Part shown: positions 27,478 to 36,822 of the stretch, piece after piece
Layout of the letters: each line of letters opens with the position of its first letter
Position numbering within the stretch: position 1 is the first letter of the stretch
Assembly: GCF_029893355.1 (NCBI RefSeq)
Contig: NZ_JARZAI010000044.1
Coordinates: 1-55,811 of the forward strand
DNA: 55,811 nucleotides
Origin: Kitasatospora sp. MAA4
GTDB lineage: Bacteria; Actinomycetota; Actinomycetes; Streptomycetales; Streptomycetaceae
Direction of reading: 5' to 3'
The notes under the pieces: generated by a model
Seen by the model: only the letters and a program-made list of their open reading frames with translations
Told to the model about the DNA's origin: nothing
Databases searched by the model: none
Position numbers and translations under genes: made by a program

Positions 27478-28557
27478 TCAGAGCTCCTTGCGGAACGCCG
27501 CCGCCACGCCGAGGAAGAGGTCGTTGCCCGCCACCTCACCGATCGTCACGCGCACGCCCTCACCGGCGAACGGACGGACGATGACGCCCGCCGCGGTGCA
27601 CGCCTCGGCGAAGTCGACGGTCCGCTCACCCAGCCGCAGCCAGACGAAGTTGGCCTGCGAGTCGGCGAGGGTCCAGCCCTGCGCGGTCAGCTCCGCGACG
27701 ACCCGGGTGCGCTCGGTGACCAGCGCCTCCACCCGCACCATCAGCGCGTCCTCGGCCCGCAGCGAGGCGACCGCCGCGTCCTGGGCGAGCTGGCTGACGC
27801 CGAACGGGACGGCCGTCTTGCGCAGCGCGGTGGCCACCGGCTCGTGCGCGATGGCGAAGCCGATCCGCAGGCCGGCCAGGCCGTACGCCTTGGAGAAGGT
27901 GCGCAGCACGCAGACGTTCGGGCGGTCGCGGTAGAGCTCGACGCCGTCCGGGACCAGCTCGTCGCGCAGGAACTCGCGGTACGCCTCGTCGACGACCACC
28001 AGGATGTCGCCGGGCACGGCGTCCAGGAAGCGCTCCAGCTCGGGGCGGCGGATCGCGACACCGGTCGGGTTGTTCGGGTTGCAGACGAAGATCAGCCGGG
28101 TCCGCGGGGTGATCGCCGCGAGCATCGCGTCGAGGTCGTGCTCCTCCCCCGCGGTCAGCGGCACCGCCACCGGGGTGGCACCGGCCACCTGGGTGATGAT
28201 CGGGTAGGCCTCGAAGGAGCGCCAGGCGAAGATCACCTCGTCGCCCGGGCCGGCCGTGGAGAGCACCAGCGACTGGGCGACGCCGACCGAGCCGGGTCCG
28301 GTGGCGATGTGCTCCGCGGGGACGCCGAAGCGCTGGGCCAGCTCAGCGGTCAGCTCGGTGACCGCCATGTCCGGGTAGCGGTTGAAGGAGCCGGCCGCCG
28401 CGACGGCGGCCTCCAGCACGCCGGGCAGCGGCTCGTACGGGTTCTCGTTGGAGGACAACTTGAAGGCGTCGGCGCCGGCCGGCTTGCCGGGCTTGTAGGT
28501 GGGGATGCCGTCGAGGCTCGGGCGAAGCCGCGGGCCCTGCGCTGCCGTACCGCTCAC
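27478..28557 (-). CDS. hisC: Histidinol-phosphate aminotransferase (HisC-like)
   Basis: This 359-residue PLP enzyme of fold type I shows 'KLSSNENPYEPLP' at the start, 'CNPNNPTG', the PLP-Asp in 'VVDEAYREF', the Schiff-base Lys in 'RTFSKAYGLAGLRIG', and a C-terminal Arg in 'VIVRPFAGEGVRVTIG'. It is a full-length HisC-like aminotransferase; actinobacterial relatives may prefer aromatic keto acids (Pat). GTG 28557 is chosen because GGAGAG lies about 8 nt upstream; the open frame extends to 28788 without similarity. It is isolated from other his genes, which fits a second copy or Pat-like enzyme. Confidence 0.88.
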   Translation of the reverse strand: MSGTAAQGPRLRPSLDGIPTYKPGKPAGADAFKLSSNENPYEPLPGVLEAAVAAAGSFNRYPDMAVTELTAELAQRFGVPAEHIATGPGSVGVAQSLVLSTAGPGDEVIFAWRSFEAYPIITQVAGATPVAVPLTAGEEHDLDAMLAAITPRTRLIFVCNPNNPTGVAIRRPELERFLDAVPGDILVVVDEAYREFLRDELVPDGVELYRDRPNVCVLRTFSKAYGLAGLRIGFAIAHEPVATALRKTAVPFGVSQLAQDAAVASLRAEDALMVRVEALVTERTRVVAELTAQGWTLADSQANFVWLRLGERTVDFAEACTAAGVIVRPFAGEGVRVTIGEVAGNDLFLGVAAAFRKEL

Positions 28558-28923
28558 GGTGGTGCTCTCCTTCGTCTGTCGGAGCCGGTTCTTGGGACCG
28601 GCCCTGCGGGGCATCACCCCGGTGCCGCGTGTGCGCCCCGGCGCGTTGGTGTGCGCCGGTCGCGGCAAGCGGCGGTGTTCCCCGGTCGGGTGCCGAGAAC
28701 GATACCGAGCACGCTCACTCGTAGGGGTGAGATGTCCGGTCGGGTTACCGATGCGGATCAGCCATTGTCTCTCGTTCCCATGGCACATGTCAGAGGTAAT
28801 CGGCCGAAACCAGACCCCTGATCCAAGGGATGATCCGGGCCCTTGTCATGGAGAAACGTATCTTCAGCCCCGATCCGAGGCCTGGTCCCGCGAACTGCTG
28901 ACGCGCCATACGATCGGTCCGCC
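28558..28923. other. Divergent intergenic region between hisC and LacI gene
   Basis: These 366 bases separate two divergent genes and must hold both promoters. I find no clear -10/-35 pair, long hairpin or palindrome. Frames open into it from both sides but lack family similarity and ribosome sites. Confidence 0.5.
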
Positions 28924-30081
28924 ATGACAGCAGCAGCCAACCAGAGCGGTCGGCGACCCACGACCTCACGGCGTCTGGAGCGGGCCGGCATCCGGGACGT
29001 GGCAGCAGCCGCCGGAGTGTCCATCACCACCGTCTCCGACGCCTTGAACGGTAAGGGCCGCCTGCCCGACGAAACCCGCAGCCGGGTGCGCGAGGTCGCC
29101 GAGCGCCTCGGCTACCGGCCGTCCGCCGCCGCCCGGACGCTGCGCACCGGCCGGTCCGGACTGATCGGACTGACCGTCACCACCTACGGCGAGGAGCCGT
29201 TCACCTTCACCGAGTTCGCCTACTTCGCCGAGATGGCCCGCGCGGCCACCAGCGCCGCGCTCGGCCGCGGCTACGCGCTGGTCGTACTTCCCGCCTCCTC
29301 CCGGCACGACGTCTGGAGCAACGTCGCGCTGGACGGCACCGTGGTGATCGACCCCGCCGACCAGGACCCGCTGGTCAGCGAGCTGTACCGGTCCGGCGTG
29401 CCGGTGGTCAGCGACGGCAAGCCCGGCAACTGCCCGGTCACCGCCTGGGTCGACAACGACCACGAGGCCGCCGTCCTCAACATCCTGGACCACCTCAGCG
29501 AGGCCGGCGCCCGCCGGATCGGCCTGCTCACCGGCACCAGCACCGACACCTACACCCGGCTGAGCACCGACGCCTACCTAGGCTGGTGCGACCGGGTCGG
29601 CCAGGAGCCGGTGTACGAGGCCTACCCGGCGCACGACCCGGCCGCCGGCGCCGTCGCCGCCGACCGGCTGCTGGCCCGCCCCGACCGGCCGGACGCCGTC
29701 TACGGGCTCTTCGACCCGAACGGCACCGACCTGCTCGCCGCCGCCCGCCGCTACGGCCTGCGGGTGCCGGAGGAGCTGCTGCTGGTCTGCTGCAGCGAGA
29801 GCGACGTCTACGCCGGCACCGAGCCGCCGATCACCACCCTCTCGCTCAAGCCGCGCCGGATCGGGACCACCGTCGTCAACCTACTGATCGACGCGATCGA
29901 GGGGGTCGACTCGGGCACCGGAGTGGACATCGCGCGGCTCTTCCCGCCGCGCTACCGAACGGCCGGCACCGGGCCTCCGCCGGGGACGCTGATGCCCACC
30001 GAACTGATCGTCCGGGCCTCCTCCCAGCGGCGCAGCCCCCGAACCACCGTCAGCCCGCCCCGCCCGCCGGGCGAGGTCTGA
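28924..30081 (+). CDS. LacI-family transcriptional regulator
   Basis: This 385-residue protein starts with an N-terminal helix-turn-helix 'IRDVAAAAGVSITTVSDALNG' (about 23-43) and hinge helix 'RPSAAARTLRTG'. A periplasmic-binding-protein-like sensor follows (LIGLTVTTYGEEPF; ARRIGLLTG; YGLFDPNG). A Pro/Arg/Ser tail of about 45 residues is unusual for the family. ATG 28924 is the first start compatible with the domain. No strong Shine-Dalgarno is seen, so it may be leaderless. The effector is not evident, and no sugar genes are adjacent. Confidence 0.9.
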   Translation: MTAAANQSGRRPTTSRRLERAGIRDVAAAAGVSITTVSDALNGKGRLPDETRSRVREVAERLGYRPSAAARTLRTGRSGLIGLTVTTYGEEPFTFTEFAYFAEMARAATSAALGRGYALVVLPASSRHDVWSNVALDGTVVIDPADQDPLVSELYRSGVPVVSDGKPGNCPVTAWVDNDHEAAVLNILDHLSEAGARRIGLLTGTSTDTYTRLSTDAYLGWCDRVGQEPVYEAYPAHDPAAGAVAADRLLARPDRPDAVYGLFDPNGTDLLAAARRYGLRVPEELLLVCCSESDVYAGTEPPITTLSLKPRRIGTTVVNLLIDAIEGVDSGTGVDIARLFPPRYRTAGTGPPPGTLMPTELIVRASSQRRSPRTTVSPPRPPGEV

Positions 30082-30206
30082 GCAGCGACGGCGGGTCCGG
30101 GCCGACCGTCCCGCAGCTCTCGGCGGGGCCTGGCGGGGTACGTTCGTACAGATTGGATACCCACCGGGTGAGGACGACGGGAGAGTGGTCTTCCTATGAT
30201 GGGCGA

Positions 30207-31379
30207 ATGACACCCGAGGACCGCTTCCCCGGGCCTGAACTGCCCCACTCAGGCCCCCACCCGCACCAGGACCTCGACGTGCTCCCGTACGGTTCGTATC
30301 ACGAGCCCAACCCCCAGCAGGAGTACCAGGGTTCGCCGGGCGAGCAGAGGGCCGGCCAGGACGCCGCCTACAGCGGGTACGGCGGCGCGCGGTACCTGGA
30401 GCAGCACTGGCCGGTGGGCGAGGCCCAGGTGGAGCGGCACGAGCAGGGGCAGGTCCAGGGGCAGGTGCCGTCCCACGATCACGACGATCCGCCGACCATC
30501 GAGCTCGGCCCGCCGCTGACCGAGGAGGACCTGCGCGCCGCGGGCTACCAGCCGGTCGAGGACCCGGGCCCGGTCGGCCCGCTCTACGTGGTCGGCGACG
30601 TGCACGGCTACCTGGACGAGCTGGTCTCCGAGCTGCGCCGGCAGAACCTGATCGACGCCGAGGGCCACTGGTCGGCCGGGCGCTCGCGGGTCTGGTTCCT
30701 CGGCGACTTCACCGACCGCGGCCCCGACGGCATCGGCGTCATCGACCTGGTGATGCAGCTGGCCGCCGAGGCGGCCGCCGCCGGCGGGTACTGCCGGGCC
30801 CTGATGGGCAATCACGAGCTGCTCTTCCTCGGCGCCCACCGCTACGGCGACGAGCCCGTGCAGTCCACCGCCGGCACCGCCTCGTTCCGCGCCGCCTGGC
30901 TGCTCAACGGCGGCCAGCAGCACGACCTGGAACGGCTGGAGGGCCACCACATCAGCTGGCTCTCCCGGCTGCCGGCGATCGCGCTGGAGGACGGCCACCT
31001 GCTGCTGCACTCGGACACCACCTCGTACCTGGAGTACGGCGCGTCCATCGACGAGGTCAACGACGCCGTCCACGACCTGCTCGCCGACGAGGGCGCCGAC
31101 GAGTGGTGGGACGCCTTCCGCCGGTTCACCAAGCGGTTCGCCTTCCGCGGCCCGGGCGGCCCGACGGCCGCCGGCGAGCTGCTCGGGACGTACGGCGGCC
31201 ACCGGGTGGTGCACGGGCACAGCCCGATCCCGTACCTGACCGGCGAGGCCAACTCGGACAGCGGCGAGCGACCGTACGTTCCGGGCCCGTACATCTATGC
31301 GGACGAGCTGGCGGTCGCGATGGACGGCGGGGTCACCATGGAGGGCCGGCTGCTGGTGGCCCGGCTGCCGCTCGACTGA
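30207..31379 (+). CDS. Calcineurin-like metallophosphoesterase (PrpA/ApaH-type)
   Basis: This 390-residue protein has an N-terminal 120 residues of Pro/Gln/His-rich disordered sequence, then a phosphoesterase domain: 'GDVHGYLDEL' (Asp131, His133), 'FLGDFTDRGPD', 'MGNHELLF', and a late 'VVHGHSP'. These give the dinuclear metal site. Such enzymes dephosphorylate proteins or cleave diadenosine polyphosphates. ATG 30207 is used although its ribosome site is weak; the frame is open upstream over the LacI gene tail. A membrane-protein gene follows 183 bases later. Confidence 0.86.
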   Translation: MTPEDRFPGPELPHSGPHPHQDLDVLPYGSYHEPNPQQEYQGSPGEQRAGQDAAYSGYGGARYLEQHWPVGEAQVERHEQGQVQGQVPSHDHDDPPTIELGPPLTEEDLRAAGYQPVEDPGPVGPLYVVGDVHGYLDELVSELRRQNLIDAEGHWSAGRSRVWFLGDFTDRGPDGIGVIDLVMQLAAEAAAAGGYCRALMGNHELLFLGAHRYGDEPVQSTAGTASFRAAWLLNGGQQHDLERLEGHHISWLSRLPAIALEDGHLLLHSDTTSYLEYGASIDEVNDAVHDLLADEGADEWWDAFRRFTKRFAFRGPGGPTAAGELLGTYGGHRVVHGHSPIPYLTGEANSDSGERPYVPGPYIYADELAVAMDGGVTMEGRLLVARLPLD

Positions 31380-31562
31380 GCCGGGCCCCGGCGCGCAGGC
31401 GCTGACCTGGTTCTTCGTCGAATATCCGGAAACGCTCTGTCAGCACCGGCCCCCCGGCCCCTACCATCGAGGGACCCACCCCAGGCGTCCGCGCCCACCC
31501 ACGTCGGCCGCCCGAGCCTGCCGGTGGCCGTCCACCTCCCTGACGGAGCGAACGGGGTAGTC

Positions 31563-32453
31563 ATGAACCACGCCCCGCACCTGCGCGCCGAGGACCGTCC
31601 GGATTTCGGGCGAACCCTCGACGATGCACTGCGTGACAGCACGATCCTCGCTGCCCTGCGAGAACATCAGCACACCGGTCTGAACGCCGAGCAGCTGCGC
31701 ACCAAGGCACTGTTCGACCAGGACGTGATAGCCGAGGCCGCCCTCGCCGAGTACCTGCACTACCTCGGCCTGCGGGACGGTCTGCGGGTCGGTTTGCGCG
31801 AGGCCCCGGCGCAGGCCGTCGAGCGGCCTCGGCCGAAGGGGCGGCCCGGGCCGCAGACCACGAGTGAGCTGCTGGCCCAGCTCAGCTCGCCCGGGGGCGG
31901 CGGGCTCTGGCCGGTGCTGACCGTCCTGGTCCCGATGCTGTCGGTCGGCGCGGCGATCCTGCTGCTGCTCACCGGCTACATCCTGACCGACGCCGACACC
32001 GGGGTCTCCTACGGCCGCTCGGTGGTGCTCTCCGGTTGGGCGGCGGTCGCGGTGGCCGCGGTCTCGCTGGTGATCGGCCTGGTCGGCCTGGTGCTCACCG
32101 CCGTGCGGGACAGCGCGGCCGGCCCCGCGGGCGAGGACCCGGAGCTGCGGGCCGGCGTCGCCGAGGCGCGGGCCGCCTGGCAGCACGCCCTGCGCGAGCG
32201 CGGCCTGCTGCCGTACCTGCTGGCCAACCTGGACTCCGACCCGGCCCTCGCGCCACGCCCGCCCAGCCGCCGACCCACCGCCGCTCCCGAGTTCAGCAGC
32301 CCCGGCTACACCAGCGCGGCCTACGGCAGTCCCGGCTTCTCCAGCCCCGGTGTCGAGGGCGTGACCGACCCGGAGGGCCGCGAGCCGCGGCCCACCGAGT
32401 TCAGCAGCCCCGGCTACAGCCCGCCCGGCTTCACCGGACCGGACGAGGTCTGA
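31563..32453 (+). CDS. Two-helix membrane protein with SPGF/SPGY-repeat tail
   Basis: This 296-residue protein has a soluble helical N-terminus (about 1-100), two membrane helices (about 113-138 and 155-182), a cytoplasmic helix, and a C-terminal tail with repeated 'EFSSPGY', 'YGSPGF' and 'FSSPG'. No known function is recognised; the architecture is common among Streptomyces hypothetical membrane proteins. GGGG 6 nt before ATG 31563 supports the start. Its last 40 bases overlap the end of the converging DUF2568-like gene. Confidence 0.8.
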   Translation: MNHAPHLRAEDRPDFGRTLDDALRDSTILAALREHQHTGLNAEQLRTKALFDQDVIAEAALAEYLHYLGLRDGLRVGLREAPAQAVERPRPKGRPGPQTTSELLAQLSSPGGGGLWPVLTVLVPMLSVGAAILLLLTGYILTDADTGVSYGRSVVLSGWAAVAVAAVSLVIGLVGLVLTAVRDSAAGPAGEDPELRAGVAEARAAWQHALRERGLLPYLLANLDSDPALAPRPPSRRPTAAPEFSSPGYTSAAYGSPGFSSPGVEGVTDPEGREPRPTEFSSPGYSPPGFTGPDEV

Positions 32454-32854
32454 GCGCCCGGCTCACCCGGACCACCCGGCTCACCGCCGTCCTGCTGACG
32501 GTGCATCATCGCGTTGCGGTCCACCGTGGCGATCGCCGTGTTCAGCAGGACGGCCGCGCCGAAGCCGATCCCCCAGCCCGCGCCCGCCACTGCCCCGAGC
32601 GCGACCGCACCCGCGCCGAAGACCAGCGCCTTCACCGCCAGGATCCCCGGCAGCGGCAGCCGCACCACGGCCCTGGGCGCCGCGTACCGGCCCCAGAGCA
32701 CCGCGGCGGCCACCGGCGCGCCCAGCCCCAGCAGGATCCGGACGGCGATCTCGTCGACCGCCGTCCACCCCCACCAGGCCAGGAACCCCAGGGCCGCCAG
32801 CTCGGCCAGGAAGGCCAGCCCCTCGTTCACGATGTGCAGCGCTCTCGGCACCAT
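32414..32854 (-). CDS. DUF2568 (YrdB-like) small membrane protein
   Basis: This 146-residue protein has four membrane helices, consistent with DUF2568/YrdB: 'LAELAALGFLAWWGW', 'VRILLGLGAPVAAAVLWG', and 'LPGILAVKALVFGAGAVAL'. A Gly/Glu/Pro tail is added. The ATG overlaps the stop of the acetyltransferase gene (TGATG), so it is translationally coupled. The 3' end overlaps the converging SPG-repeat gene by 40 bases. Confidence 0.75.
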   Translation of the reverse strand: MVPRALHIVNEGLAFLAELAALGFLAWWGWTAVDEIAVRILLGLGAPVAAAVLWGRYAAPRAVVRLPLPGILAVKALVFGAGAVALGAVAGAGWGIGFGAAVLLNTAIATVDRNAMMHRQQDGGEPGGPGEPGAQTSSGPVKPGGL

Positions 32855-33285
32855 CACTGTCCCGCCGACAGGTCGTGGGCGAAGTGCAGGGCCACGATCG
32901 ACATCCGCCGTGCGTGGTAGAAGCGGTGCGCGCCGTGGTTCGACACTCCCGAGTCCAGCTCGATCCGCTGGCACCCCGCCTGCCGGGCCCGGTCCTCCAG
33001 CTGCGCCAGCAGCCACCCGCCGATGCCGCCGGAGCGCACCTGCGGGTCGGTGACCAGGTCGTCGATGAAGAGCACCCGGCCCCGGCTGGTCGCCAGCATC
33101 CGGTGGCCCGCCACCGCCACGCACCGCCCGCGCTCGTCGTACGCGGCGGTGAACACCAGCCCCTGCCCGTACGCCTCGGCCGCGAACGCCGCGAAGCCCG
33201 CCGGGCTCAGCCCCGGTCGCAGCGAACGGATCAGCGGCGCGACGTCGCTCTGCAGAGCGCGATCACCGGGCGCGATGTCAATCAT
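32854..33285 (-). CDS. GNAT-family N-acetyltransferase
   Basis: This 143-residue single-domain acetyltransferase shows motif A in 'LVTDPQVRSGGIGGWLLAQLE' (acetyl-CoA pyrophosphate-binding loop, Gly-rich Arg-Ser-Gly-Gly-Ile-Gly) and the 'NHGAHRFYHARRM' alpha4 region. Its substrate is unknown. ATG 33285 has GGAG 6 nt upstream; GTG 33297 is an alternative adding four residues. It is followed directly by the DUF2568-like gene. Confidence 0.87.
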   Translation of the reverse strand: MIDIAPGDRALQSDVAPLIRSLRPGLSPAGFAAFAAEAYGQGLVFTAAYDERGRCVAVAGHRMLATSRGRVLFIDDLVTDPQVRSGGIGGWLLAQLEDRARQAGCQRIELDSGVSNHGAHRFYHARRMSIVALHFAHDLSAGQ

Positions 33286-33337
33286 GGTCAGCTCCACCCG
33301 AACACCCTACGTGCGGCGCCCCCCGCAGGGAGTGGCT

Positions 33338-34996
33338 TCACAACCCCGCCAGGCTGCCGGCCAGGTCGTCCAGGCCGAGCGATCCCTGGGAGAGCGCCTT
33401 CATGTGCCAGGCCTTCAGGTCGAAGGCGGCGCCGAGCCGGCGCTCGGCGGCCGCCCGGCCCTCGCGCCAGGCCCGTTCGCCGAGCTTGTAGCCGATCGCC
33501 TGACCCGGCCAGCCGAGATAGCGGTCGATCTCGCTGCTGCGCATCTCGGCCGGGCTGCCGTTGTAGGCCGCCATGAACTCCGCCGCCAGCGCCGGAGTCC
33601 AGCGCTCTCCCGGGTGGAAGCCCGAGTCGGCGGGGATGGCGAGGCGCAGGTGCATGCCGATGTCGATGATCACCCGGATGGTGCGCAGCATCTGCTCGTC
33701 CAGGAAGCCGAACCGCCGCGCGGGCTCGGTCAGGAAGCCCAGGTCGTCCATCAGGCGCTCGGCATACAGCGCCCAACCCTCGATGTTGGCGCTGACCTTG
33801 CCCAAGGTGACCTGGTAGCGGCTGAGTTGGGCTGCGGCCACGTTCCACTGGGCAAGCTGCAGATGGTGGCCGGGAACCCCTTCGTGGTACCAGATGCTGA
33901 CCAACTGCCAGGTGGGGAAGGCCTTTCGGCCCAGCGTCGGCAGATAGGTGCGGCCCGGACGGGTGAAGTCCAGGCTGGGGCCCGAGTAGTAGGGCGCCGC
34001 CGCGCTCCCCTCCGGTGCGATCAGCGACTCGACCCGGCGGACCGGCGGCGAGATGTCGAAGTGCCGTCCGTCCAGGGCCTCGATCGCCTCGTCCATCAAC
34101 TCCTGCAGCCAGACCCGGATCCCCTCCTCGCCGTCGACGGTGTGGCCGCGCTCGTCCAGGTGCCGCACCGCCTCCAGCGGGCTCGCGCCGGGCAGCACGC
34201 GCTCGGCCTCGGCCCGCAGTTCGGCGTTCATCCGGTGGAACTCCGCCCAGGCCCACCCGTACGCCTCGTCCAGGTCGAGGTCCGCGCCGGTGCAGAACCG
34301 GGCGGCACGCAGGTAGCGTTCGCGGCCGACGCCGTCCGGGGTACCGGCCGCGGCCGGGAGGTAGTCGGCGCGCAACCAGGCACTGAACTCGCCCACCGCG
34401 GCCGTCGCTTGACGCGCAGCCGCGTCCAACTCGGGCCGCAGCCGGTCGGTTCCGCGGGCGGCGAAGCCGGTGAACCAGTCGGCGGCGGTCCAGGCGGCGT
34501 ACTGGTCGGCCACCGCGGCCGCCTGCCGGGGAGCCGACAGCAGCCCGCGCGCGATGCCCTCGGTCAGCGTCGCGCGACAACCCGCCAGCGCCCCGGGCAG
34601 GTTGCGCAGCCGGCCGGCCACGGCCGCCCAGTCCTCGTCGGTCTCCGTCGGCATGTAGGTGAAGATCTCCCGCACCCACTGGACGGGCGAGCCGATGTTG
34701 CGCAGCTGCCGCAGGTGGTCGCCGGCCTCGTGCACGGCGAGCTCGGCCGTCAGCCGCTCCCGCAGCAGCCGGGCGCACACCTCGTCCTCGGGCCCCTGCG
34801 GTGTCACCGGCGCCAGCGCTGCCAGCGCCTGACGGGCCAGCTCGGCGCGGGCGTCGAACCCGTCCAGGGACAGGTCCAACTGCCGGTCGTCGCCCGGGTT
34901 CACCCCCAGCCAGGTGGAGACCATCGGATCCAGGGCGGTGACCCGGTCGAGATGGGCGTCGGCGATGCTGCGCGCGGTGATCGATTCCTCTGCCAT
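33338..34996 (-). CDS. DUF885-family putative metallopeptidase, copy 1
   Basis: This 552-residue protein is helix-rich. Near residue 365 it has 'WYHEGVPGHHLQL', where HExxxGHH is the usual zinc-site pattern of DUF885 proteins; a downstream 'EGWALYAERLMDDLGF' gives a conserved Glu. The family is thought to be zinc carboxypeptidase-like. No signal peptide is seen, so it is probably cytosolic. A paralog at 37559-39235 is highly similar along nearly its whole length. ATG 34996 begins MAEESITARSIADAHLD. Confidence 0.87.
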   Translation of the reverse strand: MAEESITARSIADAHLDRVTALDPMVSTWLGVNPGDDRQLDLSLDGFDARAELARQALAALAPVTPQGPEDEVCARLLRERLTAELAVHEAGDHLRQLRNIGSPVQWVREIFTYMPTETDEDWAAVAGRLRNLPGALAGCRATLTEGIARGLLSAPRQAAAVADQYAAWTAADWFTGFAARGTDRLRPELDAAARQATAAVGEFSAWLRADYLPAAAGTPDGVGRERYLRAARFCTGADLDLDEAYGWAWAEFHRMNAELRAEAERVLPGASPLEAVRHLDERGHTVDGEEGIRVWLQELMDEAIEALDGRHFDISPPVRRVESLIAPEGSAAAPYYSGPSLDFTRPGRTYLPTLGRKAFPTWQLVSIWYHEGVPGHHLQLAQWNVAAAQLSRYQVTLGKVSANIEGWALYAERLMDDLGFLTEPARRFGFLDEQMLRTIRVIIDIGMHLRLAIPADSGFHPGERWTPALAAEFMAAYNGSPAEMRSSEIDRYLGWPGQAIGYKLGERAWREGRAAAERRLGAAFDLKAWHMKALSQGSLGLDDLAGSLAGL

Positions 34997-35042
34997 GGCG
35001 TCAATCCTGGCCCACCGCCGGCAATCGCGTCGGGGATTGTTG

Positions 35043-35774
35043 CTACAGGCCCCAAAGCCCCTTCCCCAGCGTGGTGAGCCCGCCGGCCAGCGCGAGCAGC
35101 AGGACGATCCGCCGCGCACGCTGCTCCGGGACCCGGTCGGCCAGCGCCTTCCCGATCACCGCGCCGCCCGCGACGCCCGCCGCGACCAGCAGCCACGCGG
35201 TCCGGGCGAGGTGCGGCAGACCGTTCGCGGAGAGCGACATGGCGTTCACCAGCACCCCGTAGAACTGCGCGTTGGGCACGAACTCCCGCGCACTCCACCC
35301 CGCGTTCACCGCGTACAGCGACACCGCCGGGCCGCCGACCCCCGCGGACGCGTTCATGAACCCACTCGCCGCACCCGCCGCGAACGCCCCCGGCATCCCG
35401 CGCAGCCCGTTCAACCGCGCGCCGCTCATCACCAGCAGCACCGCCACCGTCACCAGCGCGCCCATCCCGGCCAGCAGCTCCGGCCCCGGCAACCGCGCCG
35501 CCACCCAGGACCCGGCCGGCACCGTGCACGCCGCCGCCAGCACCATCGGCCCCATCGCGCCCAGCCGCACCCGGCGCCAACTGCCGGCCAGCCCGATCGC
35601 ACTGATCGCCCCCGCCCCGCAGTTCGCCAGCACCACCCCACTGCCCGGCCCCAACAGCAGCACCAACGCCGGCGCCGCCACCAACGCGAACCCGATCCCC
35701 GCCAACCGCTGCACCGAAGACCCCACCAGCACGACACAGCCCAGCAGCACAGCCTCACTCAACGCACTGCTCAC
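35043..35774 (-). CDS. TauE/SafE-family anion permease
   Basis: This 243-residue protein has about eight short helices typical of TauE/SafE ('VVLVGSSVQRLAGIGFALVA', 'GFMNASAGVGGPAVSLYAV', 'LLVAAGVAGGAVIGKAL'). Family members move sulfonates, sulfite or other anions across the membrane. The GTG at 35774 overlaps the propeller gene stop (GTGA). The substrate is not clear. Confidence 0.85.
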   Translation of the reverse strand: MSSALSEAVLLGCVVLVGSSVQRLAGIGFALVAAPALVLLLGPGSGVVLANCGAGAISAIGLAGSWRRVRLGAMGPMVLAAACTVPAGSWVAARLPGPELLAGMGALVTVAVLLVMSGARLNGLRGMPGAFAAGAASGFMNASAGVGGPAVSLYAVNAGWSAREFVPNAQFYGVLVNAMSLSANGLPHLARTAWLLVAAGVAGGAVIGKALADRVPEQRARRIVLLLALAGGLTTLGKGLWGL

Positions 35775-36754
35775 CGCGGCAACTCCATCACCGCGATACC
35801 GCCGTCCTGCGCGACGGCGAGCCGCGAACCGTCCGCGCTCACCGCCACCGGCGGGGTCCGGACACCCCCGCACCCGAAGCTGCCCTCCTGCTGCCCGACC
35901 TTCACCTCCGGCCACTGCGCGAGCACGGCACCGGTCCCGGTGTCGATCAGGCGGGGGTGATCGTAGAGCGAGACGACCTGGTCACCGCGCGCCAGGAGGG
36001 TGCCGAGGGGATGCTCGACGACGCTGCGGTGCAGCCAGCGCTGCCCGGAGACCGACCACACCCCGAGCTGCCGAGGCCCCGGGTCAGGGACTTCCTCGTC
36101 ATCGAGGACCTCGTCCGTCGTCGCCACCGCGATCCGGTCGCCGTCGAGCCAGCAGGCGGAGCCCACCTCAGCGCCCGTGGAGGAGAGGGGCAGCAGTCCG
36201 TCTCCGTCCAGGGTCGACGGGTCGGCGAGCGCCTGCGCCAGGTCATAGACCCGGGCGATCCCGTACGGGTGCCACAACCAGCCCGCCGAGAGCAGGTAGC
36301 GGCCGTCCGGACCGACCGAGAGCCGCGAGTGGAAGACGTCCTGCGGCGTACGGTCACCGACAGTGAGCCGTTGCCCGGAGCAGAGGTCGTCTATCTGCAG
36401 CACCTCGTAGGAGTCCGGGCAGTGCACCACGATCTCCCGGCCGTCCGGGAGCCTGCCCAGCGCGACCGGGTAGTCGAAATCGGCGCTGTGGTAGTAGCTC
36501 CGGTCGAGTTCACGCACCACCTCGGCCCCTTCCAACAGCAGCGCCTTGGTCCCGCGGTCCTCGGAGACCACCGCGAACCGCCCGGACGGCGAGAGCTCCA
36601 CCCGGTCGAACCGGGAGCCGAACCCGACCAGCGAACAACTCGACGTCCCGTCCGGTCGCCAACGGCGCTCACCCCCGGCGAAGTCCACCAGCTCGTCGCC
36701 CTCCCAGCACAGCGACTGCACCCTTCCCCCGACCGCCACGAACTCCACGCCCAC
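35771..36754 (-). CDS. Beta-propeller-like protein of unknown function
   Basis: This 327-residue protein contains recurring beta-blade patterns: 'SPSGRFAVVSEDRG', 'GPDGRYLLSAGW', 'LDGDRIAVATTDE' and 'SADGSRLAVAQDGG', typical of WD40/YVTN propellers. No signal peptide or membrane helix is seen, so it is probably cytosolic. GTG 36754 has GGAG 5 nt upstream; GTG 36748 is also possible. It lies between VapC and the TauE permease and is coupled to the latter. No enzymatic motif is seen. Confidence 0.75.
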   Translation of the reverse strand: MGVEFVAVGGRVQSLCWEGDELVDFAGGERRWRPDGTSSCSLVGFGSRFDRVELSPSGRFAVVSEDRGTKALLLEGAEVVRELDRSYYHSADFDYPVALGRLPDGREIVVHCPDSYEVLQIDDLCSGQRLTVGDRTPQDVFHSRLSVGPDGRYLLSAGWLWHPYGIARVYDLAQALADPSTLDGDGLLPLSSTGAEVGSACWLDGDRIAVATTDEVLDDEEVPDPGPRQLGVWSVSGQRWLHRSVVEHPLGTLLARGDQVVSLYDHPRLIDTGTGAVLAQWPEVKVGQQEGSFGCGGVRTPPVAVSADGSRLAVAQDGGIAVMELPR

Positions 36755-36822
36755 CCCTGCTCCCCCACTCGACAACGGCCCGCAGTCTCTCAGCACGCGG
36801 GAGCGGAGGTTGTAGGCGCCGG

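Noticed and set aside
28843..28923. N-terminal extension of the LacI regulator to 28843
   Set aside because: Adds 27 residues without family similarity; the helix-turn-helix fits a start at 28924.
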